The notes beneath the pieces were generated by a model. The model saw only the letters and a list, made by a program, of their open reading frames with translations, was not told the DNA's origin and ran no database searches. Below, piece after piece: positions 47,087 through 60,700 of a stretch of 64,000 nt of DNA. The DNA is taken from contig JBBPEB010000033.1 of the NCBI GenBank assembly GCA_039096225.1, forward strand, positions 805,001 through 869,000, read 5' to 3'. Both the position numbers and the translations under genes were made by a program. Source of the DNA: Blastocystis sp. Blastoise (Eukaryota > Sar > Bigyra > Opalinata > Blastocystidae). The first letter of the stretch is position 1; the number at the start of each line of letters is the position of its first letter.

Positions 47087-47934
47087 TTTGTATAATATAT
47101 AATATATATGTTTTTATTGTAATTGTTATCTAAAAGTTTACTATTCTTATTTTATATTAAATACATTCATTTTTAGTTAATTATTTTACTAAGTTTTTTT
47201 ATCGTTCTTTTTAATAAGCTTTAAATAGAAAAGAATATATTTCCAAAATCAGATGTAATATATATACAAATAACTTAATAATACATATATATCTGATATT
47301 CAATGGCTAGAAATAAATTATATTCTTTTATTATATTTCAAAAATTGGCATATAATAAATTGAATAATTTTCTATCATGTAGAAACGGCTGATTTTGAAT
47401 ATATATGACTATTAATAAAAGTTATATATATTTTAAAGTGTTATAAATATAAATAAAATTTTAAGTAATACCAGAAAAGTCAATTATATAATATAATTTT
47501 TAATTTTTAAACTAAAAGATAAGTCAATAATGATGGTGTATATAATAATTTTATTTTTATTAATAATATTATGCTAGTACAAAGGGAGAGACAGTAGGAA
47601 AAAAACTTTTATTATATTATCAGAGTAGTGTTTTCATATATAGTATGATCGATATTTAAAGATATTATATTTAATTACATGTTAATTAATAAGAAAGAAT
47701 AGTTGCATATTTATTATTAAAAGAATACTCTTTTCTTTGAGAAAGAAACACTTATCAAATCGAAGATAAAATCAAGGTAATGTTAATTGTATTATATTAA
47801 TTATGTAAAAAATAGAATATATAATAAAGAATATATAAGAAAATATTATTATTAATGATAGTAACATATATATATAGAATAAACAAATTTTCTCCAAAAG
47901 AAAAAAATAGATTAATTATAAAAGAATCATCAGA
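47087..47934. other. Convergent spacer
   Basis: About 850 bases between the 3' ends of the UBR1-like gene and BTB-LRR A2. A/T-rich; no ORF, RNA gene or ordered repeat seen. Confidence 0.45.
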
Positions 47935-48318
47935 TTAAGATTTGAATAATATATCAACATGATTGTTTTGAATAAATAATGAATCCTGTATCTTCTGTTT
48001 ATATGTATCCATTGTTTCTTTTGGAATATCAGTAACTAAGTATAATAATAACATAAATATCTAAATATATACAAATATAACATATGCATTCTTTCAATTG
48101 AGGTATTTGGCCTGATGTAATAAAATTGATAATCTTTGATACATATGTATCGTCACAAAAACCTATAAATATATAATAGAATAATATACTAATGTTAATA
48201 TAAATTATACTAATAATTAAATGTTTTAAATTTGGAATTTTGTGTTGTTCAATACAATCAATAAATATTTCTATTTCATATTTAATTATTGATTTACCTG
48301 TATAATATTTAATAATAA

Positions 48319-48350
<32 letters not shown>

Positions 48351-51300
48351 CTTGACAAAAAAATAGTAATGGTTTCCAAAGATAAATTAGTGTTATTTTT
48401 ACATCGAAGAATAGATTCACTTGGATTATAATATAAAACTTGATAATCACCTGTGTTCTCTAAATAATAATAAATGTAATAAACATGATAAATATGAGTG
48501 TAATTGATATACCTATTAGTTTCATGGATATTGATGATAAAAACTTGTTACTATTCACAGATAAACTTAAAGTATCTGCAAAAGGAGATATCCATCCACG
48601 CTTTTTATGACCTATAAATATATATAGAAATTATGTATATTAAAAAACTAGCCATTAAAAATATATATTAAAAAAGTAAGAATAGATAAAATGGTATTAA
48701 TATATTATATATACTGATTTGAATAGTTTTTAAATGAGGGAAATTATCTCTTGTAAAGAATTCGAGAAATGTTTCGCAAGATATTTTACCAATAGCTATA
48801 ATAGTAAATTATAAGTAGAGAACTGTTGAGAATATATTGATTGTTATAAATGGATATGAATTATATATATACAGATTTCTAAAGAGGTTGCTTTATGGAA
48901 ACAACCATTTTGGATTAATTGAAGAATTATATCTTTATATTCATATCCTATAAAAAGCATATAAGTGCAATAAACATAAATATATTAGAATGATTGTGTA
49001 TCACAGTAAGGAAAAATCAAATAAAAATAACAATATAGTATTAATATATATAAATATATACCTTTTATATTAATTCTTGAAGCCTTGGGGATCACTTTTT
49101 CAAGGATACTTTTGAAAAGTGAGAAATATTCAGGTTTGTTATTACCATCTTTTTTAGGTACTATAGAGAAATAAATAGAGAAATAGATAGTGGTTTGTAA
49201 TAAATACATTCAATAGTTAAATAATCTATATTATTAAATGTTGTATCTTTAAAGAGACTGGCAACATTTCTTAATTCTCGAAGACATATAGGTTTATTAA
49301 CTATAGATATTATAAAAAATATAATAATAAAAACAAAAGTATACAAATAAGACGTAAGTCATCTAGATCTTGTAGGAAATTACTATTAAATAAGCGTTTA
49401 AAAACATCTTTAATATCAAGTTCTATTTGATTATTATTGCCATCGTCATCATCATCATTATCTTCATCATCATCATCATTATAATCATCATAATCATCAT
49501 CATCATAATCATCATAAGTCTCAGATGTGTTCATTTGATTATTATTATTATTAGAATCATTATCACTATCATTATTAATTTTACTATTATCATCATAATG
49601 AGAATCATCATTATTATCCTTCTTAGTTTCATTATTATTAGTATTTATAGTATCACCAATGTCATCGATGGCTCTATTATCATAATAATAATATAAGCTC
49701 CATGGAGCATTATCATGAGAAGCAGAATAATGATCTATACATGGAATTCTTACGAATATAAAAAATGAATACCTGTAAAATGAATTTCAAATTGTTCGAT
49801 CTTTTGATTTTGTTTTTCGAAAGAGTTCCATAAAAAATCAAATAATGGATCATAAGGATCAATAACTAAAAATACAAGTAATAATTAAAGTAGAAAAATA
49901 TTATATAAATCTAATATATATATAGAATACTATCAATAGTGTTTTGTAATGAAATAAGACCTTGTTCATAGAGTTCCTTAAAATGAGGAAAATAATGAAT
50001 ATCATTATCTATATACATTTATTTTTAATTAATAAATACTAGTGTTTATATATATATATATATTTCTAATTCTAAATATTTGAATTATCTTCACATACAT
50101 GATCCAATTATATGTAATGAATGCTTATAAATAAATTCATCTAAAAGATTAGCATCTTCAATTTCATCATAGTCAAGCAAATCTCTTATAACAATAGTAT
50201 CAATCATATCCATTAGTTGTTCTGGAAAATCAGAATCAAAGTTTTCAATAGCTATGTATATTTATTTATATAAACTAGGGTATATATATAATTACAAAAA
50301 CGAATGCTATATTGAATAATATGTAATTTTGGGAAATATTCTTTCTTTATTAACGAGAGTGGGAAAAGAACTATAAATAGATAAATAGATATATATATGC
50401 AATAAACATTATATATATACACTTAAAATTAGTATAATCAATTTTTGTTACATTAGGAAACACATGGTTTGTTATTACTTTTATAAATTGATTATCATCA
50501 AATAACTCATCACACTCTTTGACTATAAAATAGAATTATTTTCTTTAAAACAATATTATTTTTTATATACTGTCTTCTACCTTTAATGTCGTGATTGAAT
50601 CAAAAACTCCATTTTCAAATGCATTCATAATTGATATAGCAAAATTTCTTGTATCCATCATATCTATATATATATACCTTATTATTAATGCATATATATT
50701 CATTTACCTGATATATTCTCTATTATTGAAATAGGATAGCTTCTTGGAAATTGTAATAATTGAGATATACCCAATTCTGTGTTTATTTTCATGTTTCTAT
50801 TATATAATGTTATGTAGCTTTAGTATGAATATTAATTATGATATATTTATATACAATATCAGTTTATCCTTTTCTTCATCTATATAAAATACATAATATA
50901 ACAATTATAATAATTACATACCATCATATCTAAAAAATGCTTTATCTTTAAGTGTATACTCATAAATATTTTCAGATATTTCCACTTTTGAAAAATCATT
51001 TGCATATACTGCTTCATCAAGAGTACATTTATATAACTTAGGTAATTCATTTTGCTGTCTTGATTGTGTATATTTGTTATAAATTCTCTTGGAATAAGAA
51101 GAATTTTTAATTTCTAAAGAAGATTGTTTATTATATTCATTCATTTCAGATTCAGTGTAATATTCACAATTATCATCATTAATTTCTTTTTGAATTAATC
51201 GATGGTAGTAATTAACATACTCCATCATATATTCATCTGTGTTTGGATTCAATAAAGTATCACTTTTTATATAATTTGAAAGAACTATATATTATTGATT

Positions 51301-51636
51301 ATGTATATTATTGATTATGTATATTATTGATTATGTATATATACCACAAACAGTAAAGTATTCATATGATGGGAACATATCCTTAATACATGTTGGATAT
51401 ATATATTCCGAAGGAATATTGGATGCATACTGATCTATATATATATATATATATATAATTTATTATTATTTTTTAATCGATTAAAAACATATATATATAT
51501 ATAATTTATTACTTTTTAAATAGATTAAAAACATATATATATATACACTTAATATAAACTCTAGTTACATTCATCATTTTAAAAAGAAGAGAATAATGTA
51601 ATAATGTTTCTTCTCGTTGAGGTGTCATTAAACCTT

Positions 51637-51677
<41 letters not shown>

Positions 51678-52276
51678 TATATATCAATTATTTTATATAA
51701 TTTATTATATGCAATTGATTATAAATACATATATATATAATTTATAATAGTAGTATTATCATAATATATATACATACCATTTATAACTAATCTTTTTCTA
51801 GAAGTATTAAAAAATTCTAAAGGAATTCTCAATTTGGTACTATTTTTATAATCTTCATAAACATCATAATTGTTATCATTTAAATAACATATAAGTGACT
51901 TTTTAACATAAAACAATAAATCTCTTAACGTTTCATCTTCCATAGGAAATGAATATTCAACAAGTGTTTTATATACATCAAAACTATCTTGAAGAGTCAT
52001 TGAAGAGACATCTATAGTATCCTCCATAAAAAAACGAACTACTTTTTCCATATTATATGGAAGCTTATCCATATAATAACTTCCATTATTCTCATCTTTA
52101 TCAGAATGCATAATGATATCGTAAAAGGGAAGTTGACGATATTTCTCAATAACTTTAGTAGGAACCCATAATTGAGTCTCATCTTGAAAAGTAAATAGAT
52201 CTAAAATAAATAAAGCACATAAATACTATAGTAAATTACACTTATCTCCGGTTAGCTTGGTTTCAATTTCTGACAT
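47935..52276 (-). CDS. BTB-like/leucine-rich-repeat protein A2
   Basis: Paralog of the gene at 27.3-31.2 kb, with the same exon order. It starts MSEIETKLTGDK, then after an intron (GTAATTTAC...TTTTAG) reads YLFTFQDETQLWVPTKVIEK. Exon 2 GLMTPQREETLLHYSLLFKM matches GLFTPKRKDEFLYYSLLFKM of A1, and exon 3 ASNIPSEYIYPTCIKDMFPS matches SSNIPLEYICPSCIKDIFPS. Exon 4 shares YTESEMNEYNK. The last exon VTDIPKETMDTYKQKIQDSL ends at TAA 47935. Short exons, mostly phase-1 introns and Leu/Ile strands suggest one leucine-rich repeat per exon. An Asp-rich tract (TYDDYDDDDYDDYNDDDDED) is encoded at about 49436-49525. The exons I joined were open with consistent phases. Its role is unknown; the N-terminal BTB likeness is by pattern, not by search. 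Confidence 0.6.
49436..49530 (-). repeat. Asp-coding trinucleotide expansion
   Basis: ATC-rich plus-strand repeat that reads as GAT codons in BTB-LRR A2, giving an acidic run of about 30 residues at the start of a repeat exon. Its position along the gene differs from that of the acidic tract in A1. Confidence 0.8.
51286..51545 (-). repeat. Small tandem duplications in introns of BTB-LRR A2
   Basis: Three copies of TATTATTGATTATGTA (about 51292-51340) and a two-copy unit of about 65 bases containing GATTAAAAACATATATATAT (about 51470-51545). Both are intronic and keep the splice sites. Confidence 0.65.
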
Positions 52277-52717
52277 TGCTTTTTAACTATAGAAATACAA
52301 TGATCAGATTATGAAACATAAATATGAATATTTCTTTGAATATTATATAAATAAATCTGTCAAACCTACCTTGCTAAGTTGGTTTTTAAAAGGTATTTTA
52401 ATTATTTGTGATTCACAAAAATAAAATAAATTTGAGATAGAATGAGTTTTTGTTTCTTCATAAAATTCTGAAAAAAACAAAGAGTCCACAAGAATTCTAG
52501 TATTTCGGTCTTTGATTAATAAATATTTGAAAAATCGTTATTATATTAGAGAAAACCGCAAAAAATTACAAATATTCATTTTCAAGGGATTCACCGACCA
52601 CTTATTTTGCCATTTTTCTTTTTTTTTCTTATACAAAACGAATAATAGTGAAAAGTAAATTACAGATATGGTAGATTCGCTATTAATGAACTTACATTTA
52701 TTGTAGTACATAAGAGA
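52277..52717. promoter_or_regulatory. Divergent spacer of the second BTB-LRR pair
   Basis: About 440 bases between the head-to-head starts of A2 and B2, so a shared or back-to-back promoter is expected. Poly-A runs and the less A/T-rich AAGGGATTCACCGACCACTT (52587-52606) are the only notable points. Confidence 0.45.
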
Positions 52718-55129
52718 ATGTCCAAAGAACATGATGATTATATATTTCAAACAGATAATCAAAAATCAATAGATATTAGTCGTGAAAGAAAATCGTACAT
52801 AAATTTTATCTTCCAAGGTGAAAATAAAATTAGTATCCCTTTATATTTTCTAAAAACTTATCCAAATTCGTTGTTATCATTGATCTATGAACGTCCTGAG
52901 AATTATCTTGAAGATGATCAAGCCTATTATGTTGATTCTCCATCATTATCAATTGATAAACTAATGAAAATAATATGTAATTCGGATCCTCTTGATTCTT
53001 TCTCTTCTGATGAACTTATTGATTTAGATAAAACTGTAGAATTTTTTCTTGGAAATGATTCTTGGAAATATCGTCTCTTAATTCATGATGCCTTAGTAGA
53101 TATCCTTAAGAAGTTTATTTACAAATATAATTGTGAATTGTATATATAATATTAACTTATATATATGTATATAGAGACAATATGAAAAATATTTATTCTC
53201 AGACTTCTTTCAAAATGACTGTACATGGTATATAATACTATAATTTATTAATTTCATTATTTGCTTTATATAAATATAGATACATTTACTGAGGAAAGAA
53301 ATAAGTTATTTTATCAATATTCACATTTATTTGAGTATTTTAATATTGACGAGGTTACTTTAAAATGTATATAAATCGATTCATATTCTTTATAAGTGTA
53401 TATAGATGATTTTGATGATAGGATTCCTTATGAATATGTATATCCCCACAATTTGCATGAATTGTTTCCTAAACTTAAAAATTATTCTATTTGTGGTATA
53501 TTTAATTTATATATATTATTTATTGATATATAGCTTCTTATTATCCACTGAAGAAATATCTACAAATAAGACCTATCGATAATCATTATTTTACATTATA
53601 TAAAGAGTATAAACGTCAGTATTATTGTACACATTATCCTGAAGCATATTATAAATATCGACAACAACATCCTGAAATAGAAAATTACAGATTAATACAT
53701 CATCAAATATATTTATATCCTTTAAATAATCACGGGAATAATGAGATTTCTAAAAAAGAGAAAGAAAAAGAAAAGAATATTCATCATGAGATTATACCTA
53801 TAGATATCGATGAAGAAATAAGAAATGAAAAAGAAGACGAGAAACCAAATTTATATATAGAATCGTCATCTGATTATTCCCGTGTATATAATGAAGAGAT
53901 GATAAAGAAAGAAAAGGAACATCCATCACTTTATGATAAAAAATCAATTATAAAATTTGATATTTTATTTACTGATGATAATGGAAGTATATATATTAAT
54001 ATCTTTATAAATATTTAAATTATTTATTATTTAGGTATATTAACTGATAAACAATATCCACTATTAACGTAAGTATTTATTTTAAATATAGAATATATAT
54101 ATATATATCATTGTTTTTAATATTATATTTTGTTACAAAGTGCAAATATCTATATAGTTTATTTGATAATAATTTCAATGATATATTTTTATACTTTTCG
54201 AACTTTCAAATATGTAAACAAATTAGATCATTGTCTACTCATTGTATAGAAACATAATAAAAACAATTTATATATATATAGATATTACATACGATGATAT
54301 ATTACAATTAGAAATTCCTCCTTTATTATTATTATTAAAAGACTCACTATTTGCTTCTCTAGAAATATTTGATTTCTCTCAGTGTATACATATATAAATC
54401 ATATAATTTATTAGTATAATTATATATACATAGTTATTAATGAAGATATGTATCCTGAGTATATACAATTATTTAAGGATATTATTTCAACTCATGTATT
54501 TCCAAATGTTACTACATTGAGAATGAATTGTATAAATATATATATGACTTATTAACATAATTATTCATATATATAGCTGATATAACGATGTTTTATGAAA
54601 ATAGTATAAAAGATATATTATTACTAATTACACGAGATCGTTTTCCAAAGTTATCTATATATTATTTACCTTTTTATGATTCTTATGATTTGGAGGATTA
54701 TACTATTTCTATGATGTATGCTATAGTACCTATTTCTTTATTAAATATCATAAATATAATGCAACCGTCTATGAATCAAAGCTATACAGAATTCTTACCA
54801 AATGAAGCTTTTATTAATCATTTTATTATGGCAAAGAAACAACATAATTTTTATATTAAAGGTATTCTATGTTTTATATATTGTTATTCTTTTATATATA
54901 TAGCTAGTTTGAATGTAGATACTTTTATTTCACAATGGAACAACTATATGATAATGATTTATTAATTATAGAAAATATTACATATAGATGTATACTTATA
55001 TATATTATTCAATATAACTAGTTTTATAATACTATTTATTTTTATATATAGTTTCTAGTATTGTATCTAATAAATGTAATTATTCATTATGTGATTTTAG
55101 TGTATATCCATTCAAAACACTTCATATTA

Positions 55130-55197
<68 letters not shown>

Positions 55198-55664
55198 TAT
55201 CTTATAGTAATTGATAGTAAACGTTATGAAATTTTACACGCACTTAAAGATATATACAAAAATATGAATTTTAGTAAATTACAAAAATTAAAAATTTGCT
55301 GTATTTTATAAATAATAATATATATTTATAAAATATATATATTCTAGTTAATAATATTGATTACCAAAGCTATGATGTTTTTGAATTAATAAATGAATAT
55401 TTTTCTTTTTTATGTCTTGGAAAATATAGGACTGTTACTACTCTATCTATAGGTATATTTTATATTGAATTTTATATATATTATTCATTATAAAACACAA
55501 AATGTATTAAAAGTATCAATAATATGTATATATAGAATTTACAGAGAATATTGAGGAAAAATTAGAACAACTTGATGAATGCAAAATAATTAAAATAAAT
55601 GATTTAATATGTGACTTTTTTTCTTTATTCTCAGATAATATTGAAACTTTTAGATTAAAGGGTA

Positions 55665-55695
<31 letters not shown>

Positions 55696-56917
55696 TTATT
55701 ATTATTATATTATTATTATTATATTTTTATTATTATATTTATTATTATACTTATTATTATTATTTATTATTAATAATATATAACAATATATAATAATATA
55801 TAATATTAATTATTATAATATTAAAAAAACAATTTTATAGGTCACTCTTTTAGAAATAATTTATTTTCAATAGAAAAATATATTAATCTTCCTTTGTGGT
55901 CAAATATTCAACGATTGTCACTATCATTAGGTATATATAAATAGATTAAAATATATATACATAAATTAATAGGCAATGAAAGTAAAACAAAGATATTATA
56001 TAGTCTATTTAATTTATTTAAATTAAGAAAATTGAGAAAACTAAAAGAATTTGATCTTTATTATGAAGGTAAGAAAATTATTTATGCTATTCTATGTATA
56101 TAGATGATTTTGATTTATCAGATTTCCTTCAGTTTATTGAATTATTTAAATCAGATTCTTCTATTTCTCTTCCATTTTTAATGTCATTTACTATTACTTT
56201 AGAACAACGTATATAGAATGAGTATTATTAATATGACTATTCTAGATATATATACAATTATAATTAATTATTCTATTCAATATATTATATAGAAGAAAAG
56301 TGTATTGTGTTTTTTGGTAAGTATATACGAAATTTTATACTATTAATTATATGCATAGTATACTAACTCTATATATATAGATACAGATACATCACGGAGT
56401 TACAATATATTTCAATATTTTCCTTCTTTTTCATATTATTTAAAAAAACCAATTATATCTATTCTTGTAAACGATTGTTTTAGTTATTATGAAAAAACAA
56501 TTCAAAATACATATTTTGAATATATATATAATCAACTACAACAAGATTATTGTAAAAATATTATTCTTCTGAATATAGGTATATATATATTATAGATAGA
56601 TATTCATATATATATATTATATATATAGATATAAAAAACCATTTATATATGTCTAAGATTGTTAACTTAATTTTAAATAATAATTTTAATTATTTGAGAG
56701 AACTTACAATAACCTTTTATGGTAGATATATATATTATTATTATTATCTATATGTATATTATATTATTTCATATATATAGATAATGATGATTATTTTAAA
56801 TATTCAGTACTATTTGATAATTTCAAAAAAACACAAAATTCTCATTTGACTATAATATATATAGATAATTCTTTTCATGAACCTAGTGATGATGATTCTT
56901 TTTATTATGATTTATAA
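52718..56917 (+). CDS. BTB-like/leucine-rich-repeat protein B2 (one apparent frame conflict)
   Basis: Starts MSKEHDDYIFQTDNQ. The N-terminal domain (NKISIPLYFLKTYPNSLLSL, AYYVDSPSLSIDKLMKI) corresponds position for position to that of A1 and A2. Exon 2-3 strings DTFTEERNKLFYQYSHLFEY and IPYEYVYPHNLHELFPKLKN also match A-type exons, so A and B types are paralogs. Exon 4 is a long charged stretch (53.53-53.99 kb). Thereafter short exons with Leu/Ile strands ending in Gly follow, with uniform phase-1 introns (HSFRNNLFSIEKYINLPLWS; NESKTKILYSLFNLFKLRKL), and the last exon ends at TAA 56917. In the exon at about 54905-54995 the frame entering (ASLNVDTFISQW) meets TAA at about 54961-54963, while a neighbouring frame (DNDLLIIENITYR) leads into the next donor. 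This may be one missing base or an unrecognised splice. Confidence 0.6.
55130..55192 (+). repeat. (TA)n tract in a BTB-LRR B2 intron
   Basis: About 30 TA units forming most of the intron after the exon ending KTLHIS. The acceptor is a separate CTTATAG at 55207. Confidence 0.85.
55658..55790 (+). repeat. (TTA)n-rich intron of BTB-LRR B2
   Basis: Interrupted TTA/ATT trinucleotide runs fill the 5' part of the intron after the exon ending NIETFRLKG. The acceptor is TTTATAG before HSFRNN. Confidence 0.7.
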
Positions 56918-57750
56918 TAGATATTCCTGGAAAAAAAGGATATATTATAATTATACTTTTTGTGTATTTAAGTTAGTTAATAATAATGTTTATTATAGTT
57001 TTGTTTTATAATTATTTATTTTAAATTATTCAAATCTATTTTTAATATTATGTGAATTGTAATAATTTCTAATAGAATAACTATGTGATTAAAAATGTAA
57101 TTGAAGACAATGCCACTTCAAAGAATGTAAATAATAACAAAAAATATACATATTAATAACAAATAATCTCTTTTGATTTATCATAGGGTATGTTAGATAT
57201 ATTACACTAAAAAGTATCAAAAAAATAATTTTTATAATATTTATATATTTTTCATTTATATCACATTAGCATAATATATCAATAATATTAAGTCTTTAAA
57301 CCAAAAGGACTTATATAAAATAAACAAAATGTTTTAAAATAAAGTGTATACAAGTGCATATATTCTTTTATAAACAAATTAAGCAATAAAATATATATAA
57401 TAATACTTGCCTATATCATTTATATTCTCTATTTTTCTTTAATAACCTAAATATGGAAATTCAAAACAAAACAAAATGGTATATAACAACGTTTTGAGAA
57501 TAAAAGAATTATATATATAAATAGAATAATTGTTTTCTTAAAGAGAATTCACATCAGATTAAAGTTAAAATAAGAATACACAATAGGTATATAGTAAATA
57601 TAAAACATAAAGTATATAGTGACTAGTATACAAGAAAATATATATTGTAACATAATAAGCAATGCATTAATATATATAAATACAAGAAATAATGATTATT
57701 CTATAAAGATTTTAGTATAAAAAGTGTATATAATATAAAATAAAAAGTAT
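56918..57750. other. Convergent spacer
   Basis: About 830 bases between the 3' ends of BTB-LRR B2 and the surface-protein gene. A/T-rich; no gene or RNA seen. Confidence 0.45.
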
Positions 57751-60700
57751 TTAGAATCCTCTGAGTCTTCGAGTTTCTATATGTTGATTAGTAGTTTGAA
57801 TAATATCTGCAGTAATAGTAATATCTTCAATAGTATTACTAAGTAGGCTATTTAAGCTATCAATAAATGCATCTTTATGATTAATAATATTTAGAAGTGA
57901 TTCTTTACCTATATCTAATAAGTTTTGAGGAGTTCGAATGATATAGGAAATCTTTATATGAGGAATAGAATCAACTTGGAATTCTTCTACATAATATAAT
58001 TGAATATTTTCAAGAACCATTTTACTATTTTGAATAATAGAACGAAGAATAGATATATAACTAGAACAATACATAGAATCAGAAGAAATATTTTCAAAGT
58101 CAATAGTAAATAGAATATAAGAATTATCAGAAGAAGGACATTGTATATATTGAATAGGTTTTAGATGTGTTAATAATAAATCTTGTTGACATTGATAAAG
58201 AGTATATCCGTAAATATTAGGATTAGTAATACAAAGATTAGGTGAATATTCATCAAGAAGAAGTGATTGACTAAATTCATTAGAAGTACAAGGAGAAGGA
58301 GGTAGAGCTATTGGAATAGAAACAGTAGGAATAGATTCTATTTGAGGAGGGAAATTAATAGAATCTTCTTTTGATAAAGAAGGAATAATTGAGTTCTTAT
58401 GTGTTTCCATAACTTTAGATAATAAATTGGAATATTTATAATTTGATGTGAATAGTATACGCATATTGAATGAATTTGTTATCTATATATGATTAAAATA
58501 TTATATAAATAAATATTTTTATTGTTTATGATAAATAATATATAGATAATATAAAATAATTTAAAAATATATTTCTAATACTATATAATATATATACAGA
58601 AGAAGATGATTCAATATCGACAGCAATATAAAGATCATAAAGTAAATATTTATAAAGAGAAATAATATTTCTGCTTTCTTTATAACGAATATAATCAGGA
58701 TTAATAAGAGGATCAATTTTATTTACTAATATTTCTAATGAATGTTGAGACATACCTTCTAATACAGGTTGCTTTACAACTATATATAAATATTTGATTA
58801 TTAATTATCATATACTTTTTATAGTTTATGAATTTTAAAAAATATATATAATTTAATGAATAAAAATATGTATATATATAAATAACAAATTTAGAAATAT
58901 ATATATAAAACTAAATAAATAAAAATAACTAATATATAACATACTACACATTTCATTATCAATATCTACAGACCAGGAAGCAGTACCATCTGTTTCAACA
59001 CATGAACGTTTTGAATATCCAAAATGAGTATCATCATCACATTTAGGCATACTTGAAGAACCAATAACAGTATCTGTGAAATCATAAATAAAAGAATGAG
59101 CTAAACATATTTTTTGTTCTTGACAAATACCATCAAGAACATGTTCATTTGATTGACAACGTGTACAACCAATATTATTCATTTCATCATTCTTTATTAA
59201 TATACCATTATCACAATATTCACAATAACCATGAGAATTATCATAGAAAAGACCAGTACATTCAACAGGAAGAGGAGCAGGAGTAGGTGCTTCAGTAGGA
59301 GGTTCAGTAGGTATTTCAGTAGGTATTTCAGTAGGTATTTCAGTAGGTATTTCAGTAGGTATTTCAGTAGGTATTTCAGTAGGTATTTCAGTAGGTATTT
59401 CAGTAGGTATTTCAGTAGGAGTTATACAATTATCTTCTTGTTCTTCCCATAATCCATTATTATTACAAAGTCTTTGTATAATTCCAACTGTTCCTTCAGG
59501 ACAATTCTTTGTACCATAAGATCCTGCATTTGTTAATTCAAATCCATCTTCAGATGGGCATGTCAATTGAGTAATACTTATAGAAAGAGTTGTTGATATA
59601 TTTCCTGCTTCATTTTCAGCACGTATAGTAAATACTATTTCAGGTGTTAACATAGTAGAAGAACCACTAATAATACAAGTAGTAGAATCGATTGTTAAAC
59701 CTACAGGTAAATCAGGAGTAATAAAACAAATTACATTAGCTCCTTCTATAACTGGAACAATATTAATATTTGTATTAACAGATAATATAGCTGATTGAGT
59801 AGGATATGATAAAGAAACAGGGGGTAATAATGTGCAAGTATCTTCTGTTGTTAATATTCCATTTGAACAAGATAAGGTCTTATAACCTGAATAATATTGA
59901 GGACAATTTATATTTTCTGTTTTTCCATTAGCTAAATAACCTTGAGAATCAGGATAAATACAACCTAAAGAAGAATTTGGTAAATCATTATATAATTGAA
60001 CTTCATTTAATTCAATAGTACCATAACAATATGTTCTCCAGAAATAGAATTTATATTGATTATAAGATTTAAAATTAAAGAATTGTTGAATAGATTTTGC
60101 TTCATTATAATTATCAAAAGATATAAAAACACTTTCAAATAGAGAATCATAGGTAACACCATTATCATTAGAACCATATAAAGATATTATGTTAGGTACA
60201 TTCTTTGATTCAAAACCTCTGTAGATAATTAAGCTATTTACTAATTCTCTTTGACCATCAGAATAATTTATTTTAACCCAATTATCTGTACCACAATATT
60301 TTTTACTATATCTACTTTCAATATATCCATCCATAGCTAAACTAATCTCAGTTGACGTACTTGTTGAATATCTATCAGTTACTATACCATTATTTTTAAC
60401 ATGTTTCTTTGTATTATATAAATATAAACTAGCATCAATAGATACATCTTGTTCATCACCATATCTATGTGATTCTATTGTTAATATATTATTACCTTCT
60501 TTTAAATATTCTAAAGCAGATCCTGTATTTGTAATTAATTGAGGAGTAGTAAATGTAGAAGTAGCTAAAGTTGAAGCATCAATAGTTGAAGGTAGATTAT
60601 ATTTATATATTTCTTTTCCATTAATAAGAACTTGAATACCATCTTTTATTAATAAACTTAATTCAAAATAATAATATTGACTTATATTTGATAAACTAAA

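Noticed and set aside
59231-59452. Plus-strand ORF with RYFS repeats
   Set aside because: It is the antisense reading of the IPTE tract in the surface-protein exon.
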